This document shows positions 1-8,144 of a DNA stretch of 64,000 bases, in pieces (position 1 is the stretch's first letter; each line of letters begins with the position of its first letter). Source of the DNA: Planctomycetaceae bacterium (GTDB lineage: Bacteria > Planctomycetota > Planctomycetia > Gemmatales > Gemmataceae); NCBI GenBank assembly GCA_013823135.1, contig PNLP01000044.1:1-64000 (forward strand), written 5' to 3'. Position numbers and translations under genes: made by a program. A model generated the notes under the pieces. The model was not told the DNA's origin and did no database searches. It was given only the letters and a program-made list of their open reading frames with translations.

Positions 1-94
1 GCGTGCTGTCAAATCTTCCGGATCGAAAAATGATGCACTGAGCGAACGGCGTGGCGTCAGCCCGCCGGTGATGTTCCACTCGCCATCACTCCCC

Positions 95-547
95 TCACTT
101 CTTCTTCTTCTTCCCGCCGGTGTCGTCTTTATCCTTGGGCTTTGGCTCGGCAGCCTTTGCCCGCGGTGGTGGGGTGGGTGCCGGGTGGCCCGGGGAAGGC
201 CCAACCACGAAGCCCAGAGTCTTCAGCTTGGGGACCAACCGGTCTGCCTCGGCGATCGCTTCCGCGGAATCGACTTTCGCAACCGCGATGGCCGCATACC
301 AGAACCGTTCGCGGTCGCGGGCCGTGAGCGCATCCGGGTCCGCACCGTATTCGCGGACCAGTTCCTGGTCAAAACGCATGGCCTTGAGTTCACCCGCCAG
401 GGTACGCCAGGTCACCCCCGTCGTTACGGGCGTGCCGTCTGGCCGGGTGACTTTACGGCCAATCGCGATGTGAAGCAGGCCACGAAAGTTCCCGGCGAGG
501 ACGCCGGCATCGCGAACTGCCGAGAGAAGTTCTCGGATACCATCCAT
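95..547 (-). CDS. Hypothetical protein with lysine-rich tail
   Basis: I do not recognise this 150-residue protein. The first ~105 residues look like a compact soluble alpha/beta domain, for example a RFWYAAIAVAKVDSAEAI helix. After that come a proline/alanine-rich linker and a strongly basic tail ending in five lysines. A longer reading frame opens at 658, but the ATG at 547 has a GGAG seven bases upstream and the extra N-terminal residues look non-coding, so I chose 547. No signal peptide or membrane segment is seen. The basic tail could bind nucleic acid or another acidic partner, which is inference only. It lies downstream of the thiamine gene on the same strand, about 230 bases away. Confidence 0.6.
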   Translation of the reverse strand: MDGIRELLSAVRDAGVLAGNFRGLLHIAIGRKVTRPDGTPVTTGVTWRTLAGELKAMRFDQELVREYGADPDALTARDRERFWYAAIAVAKVDSAEAIAEADRLVPKLKTLGFVVGPSPGHPAPTPPPRAKAAEPKPKDKDDTGGKKKKK

Positions 548-779
548 TCCGTGACTCCGCGGCAAAGGTTCACTGTAGTCACGTTGTGGCCCCGGGGTGC
601 TAATCCGGGCCGCCCCGGGAATCGCGCTGGCCACTACTGTCCTATGCAATTCGCCCATTTTACCAACAGCCCGAGTTTACTCTAAACCCGCCACACTACC
701 TCCTTTTTCGACTGAACTTGAGCTGGCAATCATCCGGAAAGCACGAACCTCGCTTCATTTTCGCTGTCGGTGCCCCCCA

Positions 780-2306
780 TTACAACGACGGCACCGACAA
801 CCCCGCCCGCAGCAGTCGCGCAACCTGCTCCGGGTCGTCGGCTGCGGCAATCGCCGAACTCACCGCGATCCGCTGCACGCCGGCTGCGGCAACCTTTCCG
901 AGGTTCTCAGGCCCGATTCCGCCGAGGGCGAACGCCGGCAGACCGGTTTCCACCATCGCTGCCTGTGCAAATTCTAACCCGGGGAAGTGGTCGAACTCTT
1001 TCGTCTTCGAGGGGAACACAGGACCGACGCCGATGTAGTCTGCACCGTCGAGGACCGCCTGGCGAACCTGCTCGATGGTATGCGTGCTGACCCCGATGAG
1101 GGAATCCGGCCCCACGACCCGTCGAGCGTCCCCGACCGAAAGATCATCCTGGCCCAGGTGAACGCCATCGGCCTCGACGAGTCGAGCGATGTCGGGCCGG
1201 TCGTTCACGATGAACAGGACGCCTGCTTTTTGCGTCCACCGACGAACGTTACGCGCCCGTGCGATAAGCTCGCGATCCGAGAGGTTTTTTTCGCGAAGTT
1301 GTACGACATCAGTCCCACCAGCGGCCGCCTGTTCTATGGTCCAGTCGAGTGACGCGGAGCATTGAGCTCCGGTCAGCAGCACGTACAGCCTGGCCTCGCC
1401 CAATCTTTCGCGGTTCCGCCCAACTGTCGAAATCGCCCGTTCCAGAGTGTACGCCTGATATCGCAGCGATTCGAGTTCTCGCCCCAGTTCCGAACCAAAG
1501 AGTTTGCCGAACTCCTCCAAGCTTCGAAGCGATTCCTGAAGCCGCTTCAGGTTGGCGATTCCGACCTGCTTTGGCGTTGTCCGCACGTATTCCCCGGCTG
1601 CGGTCACGGTGGTGCCCACGTCGCGGAGTGTCTCGCGGGCGGCGAGCAATGCGTGTGTGGGCAAGCGTGCCGCAGCCTCGCCCAGACCGTGCCGTAACTC
1701 CTTCACCTGCTCGGTAAGGAAACGGTCGCTCAGGGAGAATCGGCAGTAGTCTTCCAGAACGCGGGTCGCTTCCCGGGCTCGGTTGAAGTTCACGTCGAGC
1801 ACACGGGCGGCGTCCATCTCGCCAACGACGTCTGGCCCTGTCAGCACGGCGAGCGGTTCGGGTGGCTCGGGCGATTGTGTCGCCGGTAGGGGCGGTGCAG
1901 GGGAAGGTTGTGCCGAACCGGTCAGGATGGACTCAAGTTGTCGGGCGTCGAGGCCGAAGGCGGTCGTCGCGTGTTCGAAGATGGGGTTGGCTCGAAGAAT
2001 CACGATCAGGAACGCATCGGTGAGGAACTCCGGATCGTGCCGGTTCTCGATGGACCACTCGCGGGCGGTCAGAAAGAGGAATTCCTCGTCGGGGGCGTCG
2101 GGCGAATCCCGATAGGCAACGAGCCGCTCGCGGATATCCGGGAGTGAGAGGCCAGCCCGTTCCAGCAACATGGCGGGTCGGCCTTCGTCCTCATCAAGGA
2201 GGGCGAGGGCAAAGTGCGCGAGTTGGAGTGTGGCTGATCCGAGGCGGTTGGCCCAGACCCGGGCCCCCGTCAACGCCCGCTCCACTCCGGGGCTCATCTG
2301 GTGCAT
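780..2306 (-). CDS. thiE: Clp_N-ThiD2-ThiE fusion, thiamine phosphate synthase
   Basis: A 508-residue protein with three modules. Residues ~1-125 resemble a Clp N-terminal repeat domain (SPGVERALTGARVWANRLG, then LAHFALALL). A central helical module begins VLDVNFNRAREATRVLEDYC, the ThiD2 signature; ThiD2 is known as a monofunctional HMP-phosphate kinase often fused to ThiE. The last ~200 residues are a ThiE TIM barrel with QLREK, NDR, DGVHLGQ, GVGPVFPS.TK, ALGGI and VSSAI motifs; ThiE couples HMP-PP with the thiazole phosphate to give thiamine phosphate. The ATG at 2306 is preceded by GGGAG four bases upstream; GTG at 2330 and ATG at 2297 are alternatives. ThiD2-ThiE fusion is known, but the Clp_N extension is unusual. 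No TPP riboswitch is visible upstream. Confidence 0.88.
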   Translation of the reverse strand: MHQMSPGVERALTGARVWANRLGSATLQLAHFALALLDEDEGRPAMLLERAGLSLPDIRERLVAYRDSPDAPDEEFLFLTAREWSIENRHDPEFLTDAFLIVILRANPIFEHATTAFGLDARQLESILTGSAQPSPAPPLPATQSPEPPEPLAVLTGPDVVGEMDAARVLDVNFNRAREATRVLEDYCRFSLSDRFLTEQVKELRHGLGEAAARLPTHALLAARETLRDVGTTVTAAGEYVRTTPKQVGIANLKRLQESLRSLEEFGKLFGSELGRELESLRYQAYTLERAISTVGRNRERLGEARLYVLLTGAQCSASLDWTIEQAAAGGTDVVQLREKNLSDRELIARARNVRRWTQKAGVLFIVNDRPDIARLVEADGVHLGQDDLSVGDARRVVGPDSLIGVSTHTIEQVRQAVLDGADYIGVGPVFPSKTKEFDHFPGLEFAQAAMVETGLPAFALGGIGPENLGKVAAAGVQRIAVSSAIAAADDPEQVARLLRAGLSVPSL

Positions 2307-2420
2307 CGCTCTCCCAGGATGTTCAGACACTCATTACCGGACTGGCCGTTACAGACGGAACTGCCGGAACCCCACTCACCGGATTGTACAGCCTTCGGGG
2401 GTTCGCTCGTCCAGTGTGAA

Positions 2421-2449
2421 TTGAGTCAAGGCCGATGGAAAACTATAGT
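2421..2449 (+). promoter_or_regulatory. Candidate sigma70-type promoter of the tolC-like gene
   Basis: TTGAGT (2421-2426) and TATAGT (2444-2449) are separated by exactly 17 bases and lie 50 bases before the ATG at 2499. They match the -35/-10 consensus at 4 and 5 of 6 positions. The site is in the divergent gap between the thiamine gene and the tolC-like gene. Planctomycete promoters are poorly defined, so this is a prediction. Confidence 0.45.
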
Positions 2450-2498
2450 TGCACGGATATCGCACGCACCGCGACACTACCGTGAGAGGAACCGGCTG

Positions 2499-3917
2499 AT
2501 GCCCCGACTTGCCACACGCCTGACCTTCGCCGTTGTCCTCGGTGGGCTGATTCTCAGCCTGCGCTCGGCAGAGGCAGCCGGGGAACCGCAGATCCCGATG
2601 TTGCCTGGCACGGTGGTCCATCCGACCATACCCGCGCCGCAACCCCCAGCCAATCACCACGTGCGCTTCCACAATCTGATTCCTACCGGGGAAAAGGATA
2701 AGAACGGGAACGGCGCGAAGGTTGACATGCCACCCGTGGTGGAAGAAACCGGTCCGTTCCTCTCGCTCGGGGAATGCGTGGCGGTCGCACTGGACCGCCA
2801 GCCATCGCTCAAGGCCGTGAAGGCGAGCATGGCCGCGACCGAGGCCGGGTACTCGGCGCTGCTCAAATTCGGAACACCCGCGACGCTGCTCAGCCCGGAC
2901 CTGGACATCCGCAAGCAGCAGGCCCAGCGAGGGCTCGCGGCCTCCGCAGCGGAGCTTCAGAAAGCACGTAATGAGATTGTGCAGGACGTCACGAGACTGT
3001 ACTACTCTGCCGTGTATGCGAAGCAGGCGGAAGCCGTCGCTTCCGATCTGGGTGGTCAACTCGAAGAACTCACCAAGCTCGCCTGGGAAATCCTGAAAAA
3101 CGAGCCGGACCCCAAGAAACTCGAAGGGCTCACCCGCGGTAAAATTCTCCTAATGGAGATCGGGATTCGCGAGGTCCGGGAGAAGCAGGCTCAGGCACGG
3201 ATCGGTCGTCAGCAAGCTCTGGCCGCCCTGCGACAGGTCATGGCGGTTGACGAGCAATCGTTCCCGTTCCGCGTCAAGGACACGGAATTGCCGCTGATGG
3301 CACAGAAAGTGCCGTTCACCAAGGAACTGGTCGTCGAGCAAGCCCTGTGTCGCCGGCCCGAACTTGCCCTTGCGTCAGCCGGGGTTGATGCTTTCCGCCT
3401 GGAGGTGTATGCACAGGGCAAGATTCCATTCAAGCGGAAGGTGCCCACCTTCGGCTCGGGTGCTGACATCCACTCCAAAGAAATTCCCCAGGCGATTCGA
3501 ACGAGCAAAGAGTACCGGCCCGGTGGCGTGAACCTCGAACTTCCCCCGCAACTTGTTGGGAGTAAGTTCGACCGGGTTTGCCGGGCGATGGCCTTCAGCC
3601 AACGGGCCGACGCGGTGTACGAAAGCGCCCGCAGCCTCGTCGTTCTGGAAGCCGAGAACGGCTACCTGGAGTTCGAGTTCGCGACGGAGAAGTTGAAGTA
3701 CGCGAAAGAGAAGCTCGACCTCGCCCTCGACATTCAAAAGAGCGCCCGGGAGAACCAACAAAACATCAAGGACAAGTCGGTGATTGTGCAGGCCGAGGTG
3801 ATCGCAACCAAGTCTCAGGCCGACTACCTCGAAGCCGTGCTGCAACATCTGGTGGCGCTGTCTGCCCTGGAGCGGATTACCGCCGGTGGCATTCAACCCG
3901 CCTTCCCGGGCCGCTGA
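2499..3917 (+). CDS. TolC-like outer membrane efflux protein
   Basis: A 472-residue exported protein. The N-terminus RLTFAVVLGGLILSLRSAEA is a clear signal peptide. A proline-rich stretch follows, and then two long alpha-helical halves rich in A, E, K, Q and L, for example LSLGECVAVALDRQPSLKAVKAS near residue 90 and a second repeat near 270 (ELVVEQALCRRPELALASA). This is the internal duplication of the outer membrane factor family, whose trimers form the channel of tripartite efflux pumps and type I secretion. The frame is open from 2301, but the ATG at 2499 has GAGAGGA eight bases upstream and starts the signal peptide. No membrane fusion protein or inner membrane pump is adjacent. The next gene, 88 bases downstream, is a PhnD-like binding protein. 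Confidence 0.8.
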   Translation: MPRLATRLTFAVVLGGLILSLRSAEAAGEPQIPMLPGTVVHPTIPAPQPPANHHVRFHNLIPTGEKDKNGNGAKVDMPPVVEETGPFLSLGECVAVALDRQPSLKAVKASMAATEAGYSALLKFGTPATLLSPDLDIRKQQAQRGLAASAAELQKARNEIVQDVTRLYYSAVYAKQAEAVASDLGGQLEELTKLAWEILKNEPDPKKLEGLTRGKILLMEIGIREVREKQAQARIGRQQALAALRQVMAVDEQSFPFRVKDTELPLMAQKVPFTKELVVEQALCRRPELALASAGVDAFRLEVYAQGKIPFKRKVPTFGSGADIHSKEIPQAIRTSKEYRPGGVNLELPPQLVGSKFDRVCRAMAFSQRADAVYESARSLVVLEAENGYLEFEFATEKLKYAKEKLDLALDIQKSARENQQNIKDKSVIVQAEVIATKSQADYLEAVLQHLVALSALERITAGGIQPAFPGR

Positions 3918-4005
3918 TGCTCACGGCTCGCCAAAGTTGGCCAAGAAACACTGGAAGTCGCTCTGAACAAGGCTGTCTGCGGGTTCCTAACAAAGGGGTG
4001 CTGTC

Positions 4006-4917
4006 GTGGTGCGAGCGTGCGGGGTATTCGCGGGGATGATCGCGATGCTGGCGGGGGCGATCCAAACAACGGCGGCTGCTGAGCCTGCCGCTGAACTTCG
4101 GATTGGCCTCCCCCGGCCGATGTTCAAGGACGTGCCACAGGCGATGGTGAATGCCGCTGCTCGTCCGTTCCAGTCGATGATTCAGGACAAGGCCGGTGTC
4201 AAAGGCACTGTCGAAGTCGTCGCTGACTACAAGGCACTTGCCGAGAAGATGAAGGATGGCAAGATCGATATCGGCGTCTTCCACGGCTTCGAGTACGCCT
4301 GGGTCAAGGACACACCGGGTCTGATTCCGATGGTGTCCACGGTTCCCAATTGCGGAAAGATCCAGGCTTGCTTGGTTGTGAAGGTCGACTCGGCGTTCAA
4401 GGAACCCAAGGACCTCAAGGGAGCGTGTGTCGTGGTGCCATCGGGTTCCAAGGCCCACTGCCACATGTACCTGGAACGGCTCCGCGAACGGTTGCCTGCT
4501 GGGGATTGCTGCCCCGCGAAGAACGGGAACCTTTCCCCTGAAGCCGCTCTCGGTGAAGTCGCTGTCGGCGATGCCGATGCCGCGATCGTGGATGTCTCCT
4601 CCCTCGTGGCGCTCGAACGTGCGATCCCAGGTTGCTACAAGCAGCTTCGCATCCTGGCTCAGTCCGAACTGCTTCCTTCCGCCGTTGTGGTGTACCGCAA
4701 AGAAGCCCTCAACGCGGCCACGGTTGCCAAGATTCGGAACGGTTTGATCGACTGCGTGAACACCCCCATCGGGAAGATGTTCGCTCTGTTCTGGCAGTTG
4801 AAGGGTTTCGAGGATGTCTCGCCTGCATATCATGCTCATGTGGCAAGGTCGCTGGCCGCGTATCCCGAACCCAAGAGCATCCCGGCCGCACCTCCGGCAC
4901 CCGCGCCGAAGAAGTGA
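4006..4917 (+). CDS. PhnD-like periplasmic substrate-binding protein
   Basis: A 303-residue exported protein of the PhnD/PtxB-type phosphate, phosphite or phosphonate binding family. It starts at GTG 4006, with AAAGGGG seven bases upstream, and has a signal peptide (FAGMIAMLAGAIQTTAAAEP). Typical traits are ELRIGLPRPMF near the start, ALAEKMKDGKIDIGVFHGFEYAW near residue 75, and the hinge-region VVVPSGSKAHCHMYLERL. The C-terminus is an Ala/Pro tail (PAAPPAPAPKK). No permease or ATPase gene is adjacent, so it may serve a transporter encoded elsewhere or act as a sensor. The ligand cannot be told from sequence. Confidence 0.75.
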   Translation: MVRACGVFAGMIAMLAGAIQTTAAAEPAAELRIGLPRPMFKDVPQAMVNAAARPFQSMIQDKAGVKGTVEVVADYKALAEKMKDGKIDIGVFHGFEYAWVKDTPGLIPMVSTVPNCGKIQACLVVKVDSAFKEPKDLKGACVVVPSGSKAHCHMYLERLRERLPAGDCCPAKNGNLSPEAALGEVAVGDADAAIVDVSSLVALERAIPGCYKQLRILAQSELLPSAVVVYRKEALNAATVAKIRNGLIDCVNTPIGKMFALFWQLKGFEDVSPAYHAHVARSLAAYPEPKSIPAAPPAPAPKK

Positions 4918-4950
4918 TTTGCACGACCGGAAACCGCGACAGCCCTGCCA

Positions 4951-4973
4951 CAACCCCCGCCCCGCGGGGGTTG
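4951..4973 (+). terminator. Hairpin after the PhnD-like gene
   Basis: CAACCCCCGC pairs with GCGGGGGTTG around a three-base loop, 34 bases past the stop codon at 4917. No T tract follows, so it may be a weak terminator or an mRNA 3'-end stabiliser. Confidence 0.5.
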
Positions 4974-5074
4974 TGCCGCGCACTGAGGGTTAAAACCGAC
5001 CTTCAATCGCACTCAGCGACCTGCTACTGTTGTGTTCGTCTGTTCAGTACATGCGTTTTGGGATTGAGGCGATC

Positions 5075-7423
5075 ATGGCGGAAACAATCGAGACGGTTCC
5101 GATCGCGACGGAAGTGCGAAAGCGGTTCCTCGACTACGCGATGTCCGTGGTCACTGGGCGAGCGTTGCCCGACATTCGGGACGGGTTGAAGCCGGTGCAG
5201 CGCCGCATCCTGTTCGCGATGTACCACGACCTGCACCTGACGTTCGACAAGAAGACGCTGAAGTGCGCCAAGATCGTCGGCGACGTGATGGGTAATTACC
5301 ACCCGCACGGCAACCTCGCCCTCTACGACGCGCTTGTGCGTTTGTCGCAGGGGTGGATCATGCGGGTGCCGCTGGTTCACGGGCAGGGGAACTTCGGTTC
5401 CGTCGATGGCGACCCGCCCGCGGCCGACCGCTACACCGAAGCCAAGCTCACGAAAGCCGCCGAGTACCTGCTCAGCGAACTCGACCAGGAAACCGTCGAG
5501 ACACGGGCGAACTACGACTCGACACGGCAAGAAGCTGTGGTTCTGCCGGCGCAGTTTCCACACCTGTTGGTGAATGGCACGTCGGGCATCGCCGTGGGCA
5601 TGGCGACGAACATTCCACCGCACAACTTCTCCGAAGTGCTCCGTGCGGCTGTCGTTCTCATCGAGAACCCGGACGCCACTGTCGCCGTTCTGATGGACAA
5701 GATCAAGGGGCCAGACTTCCCGCTTGGCGGCAAGATTGTGACCGACCGCTCGACGCTTCGCCGCATCTACGAGGAAGGCCACGGCACCATCAAGGTTCAG
5801 GCCGAGTGGAAGGAAGAGAAGCTCGAAAAGGGCCGCACGCAGATTGCCGTCACGTCGATTCCGTACGGCATCGACAAGGGCGAGCTTGAGCGGACGATTG
5901 CCACCATCATCGAAGACCGGAAGTTACCGCAACTCACCGGTCAGTCGAACGAGTCGAACGAGAAAGACGGACTGAGACTCGTGCTGGAGGTGAAGCCCGG
6001 CACCGACCCGAACCTCGTGATGGCGTATCTCTATAAGCACACCGAACTGCAAAAGACGTTCTCGTACAACATGACGGCGCTGGTCCCGAGCCCCGCGGGC
6101 AAGGCGATGGTGCCCCGCGACGGCCTGAGCCTGAAGGAGATGCTGCAACTGTTCCTCGACTTCCGGCTCGCCACCGTGCGCCGCCGGTTCGAGTATCAGT
6201 TGCGGCAGTTGAAGCGGCGAATCCACATCCTCGAAGGCTTCGCGATCATCTTCAACGCGCTCGATAAGGCAATCAAGATCATCCGCGAGAGCACGGGCAA
6301 GCCAGACGCCGCTGAGAAGCTGAAGAACACGTTCAAGCTGGACGACGAGCAGGTCACCGCGATCCTGGATTCGCAGCTTTACAAGATCGCGCAGATGGAG
6401 ATCAAGAAGATCCTCGACGAGTTGGCCGAGAAGAAGAAGGAGGCCGACCGGATCGAGACGATCCTGGCATCCGAGAAGAAACTGTGGAACGTCATCAAGG
6501 GCGAGCTCGAAGCGCTCGTCGAGAAGTTCCCCGAGCGCCGTAAGACGCGCATGGCTTCCGACGAAGACGTGCTGACGTTCAGCGAAGAAGCCTACATCGT
6601 TCGCGAGAACACGAACGTGGTGCTAACCCGCGACGGTTGGCTGAAGCGCATCGGCAAACTCGCCGCAATCGAATCGACTCGCGTCCGTGAGGGAGATGAG
6701 GTTGTCGCTGTGATTCCCGGCAGCACGCTGGATCACGTCGTGTTCTTCGCCGATGACGGCACCGCGTACACGATGCGGATGAACGAGGTGCCGGCGACTA
6801 CGGGATATGGCGAACCGATCACGAAGTTCTTCCGCCTTGCGGATCAGGTGAAGGTGATCGGAGCCGTGACCACCGACCCGCGTTTCACGCCTGCCGACTT
6901 GCCCGCGAAGGGCGACACACCTTCGGGGCCGTACATTCTCGTGGCAACGAGCGCAGGGAACGTGCTGCGACTGCCACTGACGGCGTTCCGTTCCGAGTCC
7001 ACGAAGTCGGGTCGCCGGTTCGTGAAACTGGATGAGGGACAGAAGGTGGTAATGGTGCGGCTCGTCGGCGACGAAACCGGGGTGATGCTGGCGTCGCGCA
7101 GCGGGCATCTGATCCACTTCCCGGTGGAGGACGTAAGCATCCTGTCGGGCGTGGGTCGCGGTGTGGTCGGGATCAAGTTGGAAGAAGGTGAGGACTGCAT
7201 CGGCGGCGTGCTGGTTGGCGGCCGTTTCGACAAGATCGTGCTGGAGACGGAGAAGGGGAAGCAGCAGGATTTCGGGCCAGGTGCGATCAAGTCGCAGAAA
7301 CGCGGCGGCATGGGTGCTAAGCCCGGCGAACGCACACGCTTCAACAAGGTAATCCCGCCGGCCATCGAGTTGGTGAACTGGGACGAGGTGGAAGGAAAGG
7401 TGAAGCCCAAGGCCGACGAGTGA
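5075..7423 (+). CDS. gyrA: DNA gyrase/topoisomerase IV subunit A
   Basis: The 782-residue breakage-reunion subunit of a type IIA topoisomerase. YAMSVVTGRALPDIRDGLKPVQRR opens the winged-helix region in two blocks (residues 21-44). AADRYTEAKL carries the catalytic tyrosine at 120, ATNIPPHN is conserved, a coiled-coil gate runs to ~490, and a beta-pinwheel domain fills the C-terminus. ATG 5075 has GAGG five bases upstream; the earlier frame opening at 5030 is not supported. Two oddities stand out. The quinolone-pocket motif reads HPHGNLALYD, so the position equivalent to E. coli Ser83 is Leu81. The only GyrA-box-like motif (QKRGGMG, 741-747) is near the C-terminal end, not in the first blade. 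It could be called parC; the partner B subunit is at 8145. Confidence 0.9.
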   Translation: MAETIETVPIATEVRKRFLDYAMSVVTGRALPDIRDGLKPVQRRILFAMYHDLHLTFDKKTLKCAKIVGDVMGNYHPHGNLALYDALVRLSQGWIMRVPLVHGQGNFGSVDGDPPAADRYTEAKLTKAAEYLLSELDQETVETRANYDSTRQEAVVLPAQFPHLLVNGTSGIAVGMATNIPPHNFSEVLRAAVVLIENPDATVAVLMDKIKGPDFPLGGKIVTDRSTLRRIYEEGHGTIKVQAEWKEEKLEKGRTQIAVTSIPYGIDKGELERTIATIIEDRKLPQLTGQSNESNEKDGLRLVLEVKPGTDPNLVMAYLYKHTELQKTFSYNMTALVPSPAGKAMVPRDGLSLKEMLQLFLDFRLATVRRRFEYQLRQLKRRIHILEGFAIIFNALDKAIKIIRESTGKPDAAEKLKNTFKLDDEQVTAILDSQLYKIAQMEIKKILDELAEKKKEADRIETILASEKKLWNVIKGELEALVEKFPERRKTRMASDEDVLTFSEEAYIVRENTNVVLTRDGWLKRIGKLAAIESTRVREGDEVVAVIPGSTLDHVVFFADDGTAYTMRMNEVPATTGYGEPITKFFRLADQVKVIGAVTTDPRFTPADLPAKGDTPSGPYILVATSAGNVLRLPLTAFRSESTKSGRRFVKLDEGQKVVMVRLVGDETGVMLASRSGHLIHFPVEDVSILSGVGRGVVGIKLEEGEDCIGGVLVGGRFDKIVLETEKGKQQDFGPGAIKSQKRGGMGAKPGERTRFNKVIPPAIELVNWDEVEGKVKPKADE

Positions 7424-7429
7424 GCCGCG

Positions 7430-7852
7430 ATGAACCCGGAAGCCCCGACCGCAACGGAGTTGCAACAGCACCCGACGGTGCAAGCCGCCTTCGCGGCCGC
7501 CTGGGCGGATTCGTTCCCTGATGACCCGGCACTGCGACACGAGGAGGGTGGCTACATCTATTGCGACCCGACGACCGGTGAGGTGTTGGTGCGGCGAACC
7601 CTGCCAGGCGAGCTCCGAGTCTTGGATCTCACGCATCCACCAAAACTCCCTGGATGCTTTCTCGTCGGCACGTACCACACACATCCGAATCCGATTGCGA
7701 TTGGCTGGGATCCAGAACCCATTCCAGCTGATCGGAGAGAAGCCCAGGAATCTGGAGTTCCGTGGTTCGTAGTTTCGGAGATTGGAGTGTTCGTCGTTGG
7801 TCCAGACCGTCGGGTAGGTGGCCTCGGTGGTTCAGCCGGATATCCCCTGTGA
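7430..7852 (+). CDS. Small JAB/MPN-like putative metallopeptidase
   Basis: A 140-residue protein starting six bases after the gyrA-type stop codon. It contains the core features of a JAB/JAMM fold: a glutamate early (RHEEGGYIY), then GTYHTHPNP, and an aspartate further on (PIPADRREA), followed by PWFVVSEIGVFVVGP. In the JAMM family the E, HxH and D residues bind catalytic zinc. Here the usual Ser-x-x-Asp part is spaced by a longer insertion, so activity is uncertain. Such domains also occur at the ends of polymorphic toxins (DUF4329/JAB type). Base composition appears more AT-rich than the flanking topoisomerase genes. It forms a pair with the next small gene. Confidence 0.6.
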   Translation: MNPEAPTATELQQHPTVQAAFAAAWADSFPDDPALRHEEGGYIYCDPTTGEVLVRRTLPGELRVLDLTHPPKLPGCFLVGTYHTHPNPIAIGWDPEPIPADRREAQESGVPWFVVSEIGVFVVGPDRRVGGLGGSAGYPL

Positions 7853-7860
7853 GAGGTGTC

Positions 7861-8100
7861 ATGATGTCTGCTGTAATGACAATACCAACGATCTCTCGTC
7901 AACAAGCGATCGCAATTGCCGAGGCTGATGCTCTGCCGGTGTACAGGAACTTGGACGACCTCACTCTTGAGGTTTCACTGCATAATGACGGATGGCACGT
8001 GGAGTATCAGATGCGTAAGCCACGGCACGCTGGTGGTAGGCCACACTATGTGATCGACGCCGTCACCGGTGAGATCGTCTCCAAGAAGTACTACCAGTAA
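7861..8100 (+). CDS. Small PepSY/NTF2-fold immunity-like protein
   Basis: A 79-residue protein. It has one N-terminal helix (SRQQAIAIAEADAL) and ends GRPHYVIDAVTGEIVSKKYYQ in two blocks (RPHYVIDAVTGEI, then VSKKYYQ). The pattern of an aromatic-rich strand, then D..TGEI and a C-terminal lysine/tyrosine tail is typical of PepSY-like and Imm-NTF2-2 immunity proteins. GAGAGG overlaps the stop codon of the preceding gene (7850-7852), so the two genes are probably co-translated. ATG 7861 and ATG 7864 are both possible. No signal peptide. An immunity role is inferred from fold and pairing only. Confidence 0.55.
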   Translation: MMSAVMTIPTISRQQAIAIAEADALPVYRNLDDLTLEVSLHNDGWHVEYQMRKPRHAGGRPHYVIDAVTGEIVSKKYYQ

Positions 8101-8144
8101 TCGCACACCGAACGTACCCGTGACATGAGCCAGGGCCTACGAAT

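Noticed and set aside
2307..2498. TPP riboswitch upstream of the thiamine gene
   Set aside because: No CTGAGA or conserved TPP core is visible on the - strand leader.
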